Positions 48,261 to 59,300 of a stretch of DNA of 64,000 nt are shown here, one piece after another. Each line of letters opens with the position of its first letter. Position 1 is the first letter of the stretch. Under the pieces are notes generated by a model, which searched no databases, had not been told where the DNA came from, and saw only the letters and a list, made by a program, of their open reading frames with translations. The position numbers and the translations under genes were made by a program. Origin of the DNA: Climacteris rufus (taxonomy: Eukaryota; Chordata; Aves; Passeriformes; Climacteridae); NCBI GenBank assembly GCA_013398175.1, contig VZRZ01007764.1, positions 416,219-480,218 of the forward strand. Direction: 5' to 3'.

Positions 48261-51200
48261 CACAAAGAACAAGCCTCTGAGTGTATGTACATGTTGAAAT
48301 TCATACTTGTGAATAGACCTGTGGCGTAGCTGGTTGTCCTTTTGGGGACAGAATTTGTGTTCCTGAATGAACTGCAGTTCAGGAATTGATGCTGATATAA
48401 GAGCTCTCACTCAGAAACAGATTTTTTTTTTCTTCCTGGTTTTACCTGTATTTATTTCCTGCTGAATACTAGTGCAGGAAAAGGTACTCAGTCTGCAGCC
48501 AAAAGACTATCTGCTCTCTATGATCAAGAGCAACCTCTCCATCTCCTACAGGAATAGACACTGACAGCTTCCAAAAGAGTGTCTGTCTGTTCCTCTTCCT
48601 CTGGAAACTACAAGCCACACTAGAGAAGTCCAAGGGTGAGAGAAACTGCAAATGGAGAAGAGAAAGGACATCTGAGAGTCTTCACTAAATAATCAGAAGA
48701 CTGATTGATTTCAGACAAAGACAGGAGTTATATAATGCATTCCTCCTCTGTGAGTAATCATATGCAAAGATTGACATGTTTGTGAGTGTTCCCAAAACTG
48801 ATCCTGGGCTTAATGTGGCCGTTCCTGCATGAAAAAAACATCAGTCAGAGGGAAAGAGGGAAAAAAAAAAGAGGGAGAGAGAGAGGGAAAAAAAAAAAGG
48901 AAAGAAGTGTGATTGTGCTCCTAGGACAACATCCTGAATTTTTCCCTGGTGGACCCTTGCCATTACCATGGCAAAATGCCTGGAAACTGCCGTTCTTTTC
49001 CACAAAAAAATGTTTTGAAGGAAGAACAAAAGAAGTTTGAGCTTTTGGCAGATCGTTGAAGATCACTGTGTTCAGATCCTCAGCTGGTGTAAATCAAGAT
49101 AACTGCAGTATTGCTACAGTAGTTAAAAACTGACTGACTCTCCCATCCATCATGGTTTGCTGCTATGGGGGAATATTTCTTTACAGCTTAGATAGAGGAG
49201 GGAATTGTTTTTACTGCATGGTGTATGTCTCCATATTAAGAAAACACTTCTTATCCTTAATTGCTTAAGCTCCCTTGTATATGAAGTGGTGGTGCCTTCT
49301 GTCATAAAGGCATTTGTTGTGTGTGACACCTTGCTTTATTTCTTTGGTTTGGTACTTGAATGACATGTTAATCTGCTGTGAAGGTGCATAATAGGATCAA
49401 TGGGAATCAGGATGCATGTTTTAAATTAAAAAAAGCTTCTTTCTTGGTCTGATTCACATTTCTGTATTATATCACAGCATGTGTGGCCAAAGAGTACTCC
49501 CACTAGGCCAAGACACATGATGCTGGTCAATAATTAAATAATAATCTGTAAGATCGAAAGGATTTATGTTTCAAAGTGAAAAGATGTTTTTGTACCTAAT
49601 GGTGGTCAACAAGTAAGCACCCTGAGACCTCCATCCATGTAAATACTTGATGATCATTTAAATACAAGGGCTTGCAAATCCATTTTTACAGTTGCAGAAG
49701 GATGAAGGCCATAAACCATCCTTTGTTGATGAACTAAGGTGCACTGCATCTGACTAGTGTGCAGCAGGGAGATTTATTTTTTTTCTTTTTCTACATAGAC
49801 AGAAATGTCTTGGGGAAATTAAACTCATCTGAGCTATGTCAGGAATTGCATGTGCCCACAAGACTTAGATAAGCCCAGAAAATTCCATTATCTGTTCATA
49901 CCACTCATTATTTGATGGCCAAATCTGGATTTGTAACTCTGTTGAGGTTTGATCCCAGTCACTGAAGCAGGGGAGGCAGGTATGCACCTCCACGTGCCTG
50001 TGTGGTGGGTGGTACCTGGCTGAATCAGCAGCAGTGTTCCACATTCAAGGGATCAGCAAGGAGACACAGGAGTGGAGAACCAGTCTCCTTACATCCCAAA
50101 CTCACCCAGCTCTGTCCACCCTTTGCACTGCAAGGGCCTAAGGTTTTCCACAGCATGGAATAATGCAGCAAAATTTATTTTTACAGGCCTTCTGGAAGAC
50201 AGATTTTCTGTAGCCCAAATGCTGTATCATGTATTCACTCTTCTGTTGGAAAAGGGTATTATTTCAGGGTCACCTAGCAGTTGATTTGATTAGCTGTGTT
50301 GTCTTCCAGAGAGCTCTAATGCTGCTTTGTCCACTGTCCAAGGGAACATGAGGTTACCAGGGAGAAAATCAAAGGTAATAAACCAAGTGCCACTGAGACT
50401 TGGGAGAATTGAACACAGGTGAGGAATAACAGCGTGCTGAACTTCCACATCTCCCCAGGAGTGCCCCAGACGTGATGAAAAAGGAGATAAGGTGGTTCCC
50501 TCAGTTGATCCAAGATTGTGACCATCTCCCTGAGGAAGTCACATCTCAGGTTTCAGCTGATGCTGTGGCCATGGAGTGGTGTCCGACTGGTCCAGGGCTC
50601 ACCCAAAGGTCACCTGTACCATGAACATCATTGTGAGGAACATTGTGTGGGCTATTCTGAAACCATTGTGCTGACAGAAAAGGACAAGTTTGGAAGAAAT
50701 CTCCCCTGCCTTGTGTTTTGAACACATTTGGAATTTTAAAAATTTACTTTGTCACTTACTCTTGCTTAAATATAGGTTTCAAAATGGCATTTCTCCTCCA
50801 CTCTTTCCTTTATTCCTGTGTTTGGTCTCAGAAATACTGCAAAAATAAGTAGACAGAACATGGGACTATTTAAGGGGAGATTTGAATTCTCTTTTTGACT
50901 CCACCTATTTTCTGCTCTGTTACCTGAGGAATATCACACCACTTCCTTCTGCCTTGATTTACTTTTGTAAAACTGTAGTTACCTTTTTCTCTGAAATGTT
51001 ACAACCTTTTCAGGTGGAAACTGCTGTCATGGAGCGTTTCTATCAATGCTCCACGGTTGCCTTTGGACCAAAAAAGGTGGAGAAAGCTCAATGAATTAGA
51101 GATTTCTGATCACCATATTCAGGAAACTATGAGCTCACTGAGGCAAAACATGGCCCTGGTAAGCAGTACAACACTAACAGTGTTGAAAACCCTCTAAGTG

Positions 51201-51627
51201 TGTGGCTGGGAGCAACCTTGCACAACATGCACCTGGTTGAACCTTTGTATGATTCAATTCATTGAGAAGTGATGAATAGCAATGGGTTTGCACAATGTTT
51301 TGGATTGCTACACCTCTGCTGGGCTACCAAGCATGTTATTGCTATTTCCCACCACTCTCCTTTTGGCTCTGAGTCTGCCCTATAAGTGTCCAGAGCCTTC
51401 CTGTGAGTGAGGCCTCCAACCTTGCTGAATCCACCCATGACCTTCTCCATGAGGTCATTCCCTGAGGTTCTGCCCACTGGGATCTGGTACTCATTTCTCT
51501 TCCATGCTTTCTACAACTTTCTCTCCTTAGTGTTTTCAGTCAGGCTCAAGGAGAAAGTAGCTTCAACATAATTTTGTATCAGTTCTACTTGAAAACTTCC
51601 TTTCCTTGTGCCTTGGCTGGTGTTTAG
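48261..51627. other. Non-coding DNA, no gene recognised
   Basis: Unique sequence with a purine-rich tract at 48848-48907 (listed separately). The short open frames, all under 100 codons, are not recognisable. No RNA gene or transposon is seen. Confidence 0.65.
48848..48907 (+). repeat. Purine (GA/A) mirror-like low-complexity tract
   Basis: About 60 bp of only G and A on the plus strand: GGGAAAGAGGG, an A-run, GAGAGAGAG, another A-run, then GGAAAG. Long homopurine tracts with mirror symmetry can form triplex DNA. Otherwise it is a simple repeat. Confidence 0.92.
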
Positions 51628-52090
51628 TCACAGAACGGCTGGGGTTGGAAGGCACCTCTGGAGATCACCCATTCCAACCCCTTGACAAGGCAGGGTCACC
51701 TGGAATGGGTGACACAGGAATGTGTCCAGGTAGGTTTGGGGTGTTTCCAGAGGGGGAGACTCCAGGCCCTCCCTGGGCAGCTGTTCCAGGGCCCTATCAT
51801 TCTTTGTGGAAAAAAGTTCTTCCTTCTGTCGTGGTTGAACTTTTTGTGGTTTAGTTCATGGCCATTGCTTCTCATCCTGTTGCTGGGCACCTCTGAAAAG
51901 AGCCTGGCACCATCCTCTTGGTACCTGCAAGGTATTTATATGCATTAATGAGATGCCCCCTCAGTCTTCTCTTCTCCAGACTAACCAGGCCCAGCTCCTG
52001 CAGCCTCTCCTCACAACAGTGTTGCTCCAGACCCCTCCTCATCTCTGTGGCCCTTAATGACAGCACTAAGCCTTTCCAGCTCACTACCCT
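51628..52090 (-). mobile_element. CR1 LINE 3' end, 5'-truncated, minus strand
   Basis: The minus strand reads into the C-terminus of CR1 ORF2. CCEERLQELGLVSLEKRRLR with HLINAYKYL lies near 51930-52020. GNGHEL-like, RKNFF and a PWN...GRAWSLPLWK remnant follow at about 51720-51870. Two frames are needed, so at least one frameshift has occurred. The 3' untranslated end appears on the plus strand as CTGGGGTTGGAAGGCACCTC, GGAGATCACCC and ATTCCAACCCC (about 51640-51682), a hallmark of bird CR1. The usual terminal 8-bp repeats (ATTCTATG type) are missing beyond 51628. At about 460 bp this is the standard dead, truncated insertion, better preserved and so probably younger than the relic at 4.4 kb. 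Confidence 0.95.
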
Positions 52091-55000
52091 GCAGAGTTTG
52101 GTTTGCATGTTTCCAGCTGGTATGTGTCACACACCCTTCTCTCCCCATGGGCTGAAGTCCCCTCCCTGTGTGTGCTGATTTTGATCTGCCTGCTTCGTTC
52201 AGTGCACGATAACCGTGGTGCACCACACACCTGTGAATGCTGCAAGTGGTCATCCTGCTTCTGAGCTGTGTCTTTGGGCCTTCTCTAAGGCTTCTTGTCA
52301 TCTGACCCTCTCCAGATCCTGCTTGATCTCAGGAAAAAGAGTCTTTGGGGATGAATGTCACTGATTCAAGAGTGGGTCTGGTGCAAGTTCACCCTGGAGA
52401 GGAAACTGTATCAGGAACATGGTGTAGTCAGGCTGAGTTACCTTTGCAAGGCATCTGTTCTATAGACAAGTGGACTTCTCTGCTGTCTCCAAAACACTAG
52501 GGGTTTCTGAGGGCCAAGCTGTCCTGTGAGAGTCCTCCTTAATAATAAGTGCCTGTCACCTCCAGCATGGACTAACTGCACTTCTATCCGTGCTAGTACC
52601 TTCCAGCATCAGTCCAGCTCCTGCTGAAGCCAGGAACAATACCTCCCTTAGGCCAGGATCACGGGCTCTAGCCCCATCCTGGGGATTTTGTCATAGCTTG
52701 AATGCTGTACTTGTTATAAGTGGACGCTTGATCTTCCAGGGAGAGAGCTGCAATGAGCTGTGAGAGCTGAGGAGACAAGTTGTGTAGTAGAACAAGTGTG
52801 CTAGAGGGGTTTTTGGTCTTTCTTTCAGGTTAATGCAATCATCACTAAAGATAAAAACCTCTCCAACAGAAAGAAAATACAGCTTCCCTTTCTTTACCTC
52901 CACATTAAGAGTGCTTTTTATACAGACATAATAGGTACTAGAAAAATATGGGAGATGAGACAGCATAAGCTTTCAATAATGGCTGCAGAGAACAGTAAGT
53001 TATCATCTCAATCAAGAGGACTTGAAAATGTAATAGGGCAGCAAGCATTTCAAGAGGACAGTTGTGTTTGTCCTTACCAATCTCTTCCTTCTACCTTTCT
53101 GTACACAGTGCTCACACAAAACATTTGAACATGGATTATTGTTTTCTGTCTGCTTAAACAATTTGAGAAGAGGGATTATGTTGTGGTGAAAGAGTTGCAG
53201 TTGGGTTTGAGGGATCTGGCATAATTATCAGATCCCAAACATCCTTCATTCCCAAGCTATGTCTTCCTGCCAAACACAGTGGTGGATGGCAATAGGTACA
53301 CTACCTTTCCTTCCAGAAGACTGTAATCATTTTAAGATGGATACCACCTGGCTGATTTGCTGAATATGAGGAACAATTAGCTTGCTTTGAGTGAGCACAC
53401 ATTCATGTGGCCACATTTCCCTGCGTTTCTGAGATGGATTGTTCAAAGCTATCTGTGTGCGTGATGTATTGCCATGAGCTTACACCCTTCCTGTCTGAAA
53501 GCATCTCCTCCCCACCCAGATACAATAGCAGTGGCATGACTGTTTTCCCAACCTCTGTCTCTTTTACTTATTTTCATTAGAAGCCTTTTTTTGCAGAGAG
53601 TGTCTCATCTGCTGTCTTTTTTCAGTCCATCTCTCAGAAATGTCTTGCATGAGGAGTGGAGAATGAATAAGACGGTTGTGACTTAAAAAAAGGCATATCT
53701 GCATTTATCTGCCAGCTGATGCAGCTTTTACTTTGAAAGCTGATAGTGTGGGGGGAAAAAAGGTTTGTGATAGAAAGTCAACCTGCCATGAACACCAAAG
53801 TGGTGACATTTCCTTTTGGAATGAACTACTTTGGACACTGAAACTGGTGATGCACACTGAAACAGATAAGCAACCAACAATTAGACCATGATACTGTACT
53901 TTTGGGCTTTTTAGCCCTTGCTGGCTGGAAGGAGGTCTGTGATCATATGTAACCATGGCAGGCAAGCCATTTCAGCCCCCCACAAATTGAGGAAGCTCCT
54001 TGAATGCTCCTTTCCCTCAGCAGGTCTGTAGCAGGGTGATATCTTTTCCTTCTGACACCGAATCAACTCATCTTTGCTGTGACTGAGTTCAAGAGAATAT
54101 GAGCAATTCTTCTCTCCCAATATCTTTTCTGTGACTCTTAGATAGTGGGAAACACTGCCATCATTTACCTATGCATTCCCTCTCTATCTTATTGCTGCCC
54201 CATAAAACATACCCTCAGAAAGGATGAACAGTTGTCAGTTCGTTTGCCTACACTGTCACTTTACAAACTCTAAATAATAGTGAGATTATGGCGTGCTATA
54301 AAAGTACCTTGAGATAAACCTGTCTCAGTGCAGAGCTGATATTTGCTTTTGGATTAGATTTCAATATGATCTCTTTTTTCTTTTTTCTTTTTTTTTTTCT
54401 TTTCTAAGATAGCTCTTGTAATTCTCTTAGAAACTCAAAGAATGGCCTTGGGAGTGAACCTGCAGAACACATTGTTAAGCTAGAAAGGAAGACTGAATTA
54501 AGTTTATTTTCAGCTGATTTGTTTGTGCTCTTAGCTGAGTTACTCAGCCTTTCATGTAGTTCTCCCATGCAAGTACTAATCTGGCTCACTGGCTTTTGAG
54601 ATCTTAAAGGATCCTAGCTCAAGTCTGAGCAAAGTACATGTGGTGTCTAGACAGGGAGTTTAATTCGCACTCAGACTGCAAAAAATGGTCTAATGTTGTT
54701 TGCCTTTAAATTAGAAAGGCTGAGCTTGCTTAAAACTTGAGTTCAAGCACTTGAGCTCCGGCCTTCCGGAATAAGAAGTTTTTCTTATTATAACATTAAA
54801 AAAAAAAGGGTGTTAAAGGTATGACTTGAGCAAGAAATACTGTGGTCATCATAAGCTGATTGACAGGCAGCCCCTGGAAAGTAAATTTAAATAAACAATC
54901 TATGAATCCGTGTTCTTGTCCTTCTTTTGTCCATTGTCCGTTTTTACTTTCAGAGCAGTTCCAGAAGAAGTTGGTGGATCTTGTTATGCCTGTGCCTGGT

Positions 55001-55659
55001 TTTACAGCTGTTGGTGGTTGACTCATTTTTTATCTATTTTTTCCAAAGTGGAATCTAAAAGAGCAAGGACTACTGTCCATCAGAGAGACCACCTTCCTCC
55101 AGGACTGACTCAAAGGCTCCTCTGGCCCGAGAGAGATATCTTTTGTTTGCTGTTCTTGGCCCAGTGAGTTAATTTCCAGGGGAGGGCCAGGAAGGGTGAG
55201 ATTGGTAAGCCTTTCTCATTGAAAAAAAGGAATTTCTTGAAACATCTCCCAGGAGCACAGCAAGCTCTCTTAAGACTGTGTTCTCATCACAAGCTCATTT
55301 GGGGAACTCTGTGGTGAAATATCTTATTCTCCAATTCTTATTCTCAGGTGTTGCTGACAGAGCCCTAGGCCTTCTCTAGGACCTGTGAGTCTTATCAATG
55401 AAACTGTGATAGTTTTGTCGATGAAAAGCGAAAGAAAGTGTGTTTTTGGTGAGCTTAGGCTGGGAGGTCAGTGTGGAATTAGTGCTGGAAACGGGAATGC
55501 TCTTTCTTGCCCGGTGTGTGTGATTATCCTCACCAAATTATGGCCAGAACAAGTACCCATGGGCAAGCACAAGTGGAGGGGCCAGGTTGCCCTGGTGCTG
55601 CAGTCAGGGATTGCATCAGCTATCTTGACTTGTCTTGCCAAAAACCCCAAGCCATTTCA
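52091..55659. other. Non-coding DNA, nothing recognised
   Basis: Unique DNA with a T/C-rich tract at about 54370-54403 and an A-run near 54800. All frames are under 100 codons and unfamiliar. Around 53640-53750 the sequence is even in composition but has no decisive motif. Confidence 0.6.
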
Positions 55660-55870
55660 TGTCATCTGACAGGCAGCCATGCAGGGGTTGTGGCTCTCAT
55701 TATTTATTAACCTGCAATGGCTGTGAATTGACCACATAGAGGTATAAAGCTTTGTATCATGCTGTCAATCCCTTGGGCTGCTGAGCATACCTAAATATAT
55801 TTTAGTGTTCAGAACAAAGCTTTTCAGTGAAATCCATCATTAATCCTCTACCCACCACCTCCATCACATC
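55660..55870. promoter_or_regulatory. Candidate conserved non-coding element
   Basis: Unique, evenly composed DNA including ATTATTTATTAACC, GTATAAAGCTTTG and CTAAATATATTTTAG-like words. An enhancer-like texture is inferred, with no direct proof. Confidence 0.15.
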
Positions 55871-56131
55871 ATTATCTGGAAAGTCAGGCTCTCATCAAAT
55901 TGAGAGGAAAAACAAATAAAATTTAAAAAAACACAAGAGAAGAGAATGTGGGTGAATCTGAAGATTTGTTCAATAATTTTAGTCTCAGTTGAATAATAGG
56001 AGCACTACTTTGGAAATGAAACCACATCTCACTTGACTATTTGACTACATTGTCCTAGGGGCCTGGGTTGAAGTTCTGACAGCATTGTCAGCACTTTTCT
56101 TATTTCAAGCTCACTGAGTTTCCTGCTGTGG

Positions 56132-56149
56132 AAAAAAAAAAAAAAAAAA
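56132..56149. repeat. Poly-A run (18 A)
   Basis: An uninterrupted run of 18 A, followed after GGCT by a second run of seven A. The preceding sequence is not a retroposed element I recognise. Confidence 0.92.
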
Positions 56150-56509
56150 GGCTAAAAAAAGAAAACTGCTAGAGCTTAAAAGCCCTCTGTTAGCAAAAGC
56201 CAGCAGTGGAGGCCTTGGTTGATGAGTCACTTCACACAAATAAGTGCCACTAATCAATGAGAAATACTATCAGGGGCACTCATGGGCAGGAAAAAGCAAA
56301 ATCAAAGATGTGGGAATGTTAAGGGTGGGGAAAATGGGGAGGGCTGTGTGCATGTATGAGCTTGTGTTGCTGGTGTTTTGGGTACTTTTGCATGGGATCA
56401 GAGAGCAGGTGGAAGTTGGGAAGTGGGGTAGTTCACTGGAGCATGCTGTTCTGGAGGTAAGGACAGGTCTCCAACAACCCTCTGGCCTACAGTCTTGTTT
56501 GTGATAATA

Positions 56510-56720
56510 CCTTATCTAAGGGTTTCATAGTGAGGAAGGAAACCTGACGTTTTCATCACATATTTATGACCTGCTGTGGAGATTAATGTTTCATATGCAT
56601 TTGCAAATCCAGTCACTAACACAACTGGCTTTGTTATGCTTAGCATGAATTCTGTCATTATATATCTGTTAAGTATGTATTGGCAATTTATTGACATTGG
56701 TATTCAAATTAAATTCTTGA
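56510..56720. promoter_or_regulatory. Candidate enhancer with E-box and octamer palindrome
   Basis: The segment contains CATATG (E-box) at 56592-56597 overlapping ATGCAT and then the palindrome ATTTGCAAAT at 56599-56608, an octamer-like POU-factor site. TTAATG, TTATGCTTAGCATG and GAGTAATTAGTC also occur. Unique sequence with dense overlapping transcription-factor words is typical of developmental enhancers. The motifs are seen directly. The role is inferred. Confidence 0.35.
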
Positions 56721-57039
56721 GTAATTAGTCACCAGTGGATTTGCTTTCCCAAGCTGCAGCAATATGTCTCAAAACCTTTTCAAGCTTCTTCCAAGCTTCA
56801 CTCATTGGCATTTTTCCAAGATGTTTCCTAAGAACAAGCACTGAAGCTGATATTTAGAACATATGGTGATGATGTGTTTGTATGTTCATTAAATCAAGAT
56901 ACCAATGAAAGAAAAGTGTAAGGCTTTCTATCCTTTTAAATGAAATTGTCAACCTAGATATCTATTGCCTTTGCTGAAATCCAGCCTGAAATGACTTGTA
57001 AGCAGTGCTCTGTTATGATGACAAATTAATTCACATCAG

Positions 57040-57310
57040 ACTTTGATCACTGCTTGAAAAGTTTTCAGGCATCAATTTCCAGCAGTTGCATTTAGAAAAT
57101 GAGAATTCAGCTTGGAAGCTCAGATTCAAAACAACAGAAATAAAAGTGCCTTCATGTAGCTGGTATGCAAACCTCCAGAAAAATGCAGGATATTCAGCAG
57201 AAACTTCTGTGTGTAAGATAAAGAATTTTAGCAGCATGGGCTGATATGTGCAATTAATGTTCTGCATATGGCTCACTTTACACAAAGCCCCTCGTGTTAC
57301 TGTTGATCAT
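57040..57310. promoter_or_regulatory. Candidate conserved non-coding element
   Basis: Evenly composed unique DNA with GGTATGCAAAC, TGCAATTAATG and TTGATCATGTGC words. It may form one regulatory block with the segments at 56.5 and 57.5 kb. Inference only. Confidence 0.2.
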
Positions 57311-57499
57311 GTGCACAAATGCAGGCACTCACACAGAATATATCTGTCTGTCTGTCTTCTCCCATTGGTCTGTCTTCTTGCCATGTAACATGTCAGAAGG
57401 AAATGAAAAAGGGAGGGGGAGCAAATCTCTCTTAAAATAGAATAGAATTATATTAGCCAGCCTAATAGTGAAGGTGCATTTTGGAAATGTGGTTCTGTG

Positions 57500-57870
57500 T
57501 ATCTAATGTTTACCACTTGACTACTCATGCCTCAGGCTCAAAATGCATAATAACGCAAATTAAAGCACGGCAAATGGAAGAGCCAGAATCTCAGAGATAA
57601 CCACACCTAATGCAAAGTACGGCAGAACATCTGCTCTTTAATTAATCTTACGTAAAGATTGAAGCTGTGCATTAAGATGCAGAGTGTTTATGACAACTGT
57701 TTTTTTGTGGTTAACGTGCTCCTGGCCTCCCCCATGCAATTGTTTCTGCTTTGTAACACACATAAAGCTCTGATGAACAGCAACAGCCACCTAGAAATAA
57801 AAACGCCGGGAAAGGAGTTGTTCAGAAACACAAAGTCAGAATATTTCCAGGGAAGCATAGGAGTAGCATT
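57500..57870. promoter_or_regulatory. Candidate conserved non-coding element
   Basis: The segment includes ATGCATAATAACGC, GCAAATTAAAGCACGGC, TTTAATTAATCTTACGTAAA and a CpG-containing AAACGCCGGGAAAGG, unusual for the AT-rich surroundings. A 99-codon plus frame (57659-57958) overlaps the end and reads an acidic run (VEVDFDDDEKN), but it has no family match and is more likely chance. Confidence 0.3.
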
Positions 57871-59261
57871 TAAGGAAGTGGAAGTGGATTTTGATGATGA
57901 TGAGAAGAATCTAACATCTGGTTTTGAGAGTACACTGATGACAGCTGAATCCCTGTGATTAAGATTAAAAATAAAGAAAAGTAAGAAAGCCCCTGAGGTC
58001 CTCAGTTTTTAGGTGGACAATTTGAGGTCTGTTTTAAGAGTCAGATTTTCAGAAAGCATTCCCTCCTCTTTTCCACTTCTTTTCAGAAAAGGAGAGCTAC
58101 TTCTAAGTATTTTGATTTAGCTACCCCAAAGCACTACTAATTTCTGAAACCCTCCACCATTTATTCAGTTTTCCCTTCATTATGAATTCATGCAGGTGTT
58201 TGCATGGATACAGTTGCTACAAAGAGCAAAAAGTATATCTGGAACCTGTTCATTCATCTTGTTAAAACAGTTTCCTCATTCCAGGATTATTTATTTTATT
58301 GAAAAGGTAATTTTCCAGTTATCCACACGGGTATGGCTGCACTGTGATGGACACACCACACGGAGATTAATTTGGAGACAACCTGACAAACTATATTGCT
58401 TTAACTGAGATGACTGTAAAACTAGTTAAAATCCCTTTTTGGCTTCTGTCTGGGTGGAGGGGGAATGAACTTGTGCTTTGCCTCGGTACAAAGGTGAGTG
58501 AGGGAGTTGTCACAACAAAACATGAGAAGAGGTATCAGCAGATCATCTTTCTTGTTGGCTGCTGTGCAAAATGCCATCACCATCAGGGGCTTCATCAAGA
58601 ACTCATGAAAGTTAACAGGTTGACTGTCAGCATGGCTTAGACCTCTGGAGAGAAGAAAAACTTCCTTGGTCTTTATTCCCTTTCACAGAGTGGCGCAGGT
58701 TTGGACAGAGTCTGACACTCAAGAGGCAGATACTTCCTGTGCATCCATCTGGAGAGAAGATGTTCTCATCTAGATTTGTGAATCCAAATCTCATCCTATA
58801 CAAATTCAGTCCAAGTCTGAATGAGAAGCTCAACTTTGTGTTGTTAGGGGATGCTTAGTTGCAAGACATATACCAGTTGTATCATCTGTGAGAGAAAGGG
58901 GAAGGAGGTGAAAGCAGTGTAAAAATGTTATCCATTTTGTGACTTGGTTGTGTTTTCCTAAAATAGTGTTTGGGAGAGGCACCTTGAAAACTTTTCTCTT
59001 GGTGTAAATGGCTGGAGTCCTGAATAAAAATTATAGGATGCACTTTAGGCTGAATGAAAATAGGTTACCTGCAGGAAATGTGAAGCTGGCATGTGGGCTA
59101 CGTCTGTCAAGAATAATTTTTATTTGCCTAAATATGTATAAGGGAGGAAGGCAGATAAATTGAAAGAAAAATGCCATCACAGTAGCGTTCACTCTGGCAA
59201 AAGGTTTGTAAACAACATAAAATAGCTGCCTCTCCGAAATGATAGCTTTAGTCAAAGTATG
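57871..59261. other. Non-coding DNA, nothing recognised
   Basis: No exon, RNA gene or repeat is recognised. Confidence 0.6.
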
Positions 59262-59300
59262 TCCAATATATATGTGTGTATATATGCACATATATATATT
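59262..59300. repeat. TATATG/TA microsatellite
   Basis: TATATATGTGTGTATATATG-type simple repeat of about 39 bp. Confidence 0.9.

Noticed and set aside
48786..49066. Lysine/arginine/glutamate-rich frame and its F/S/L-rich complements
   Set aside because: Produced by the homopurine tract.
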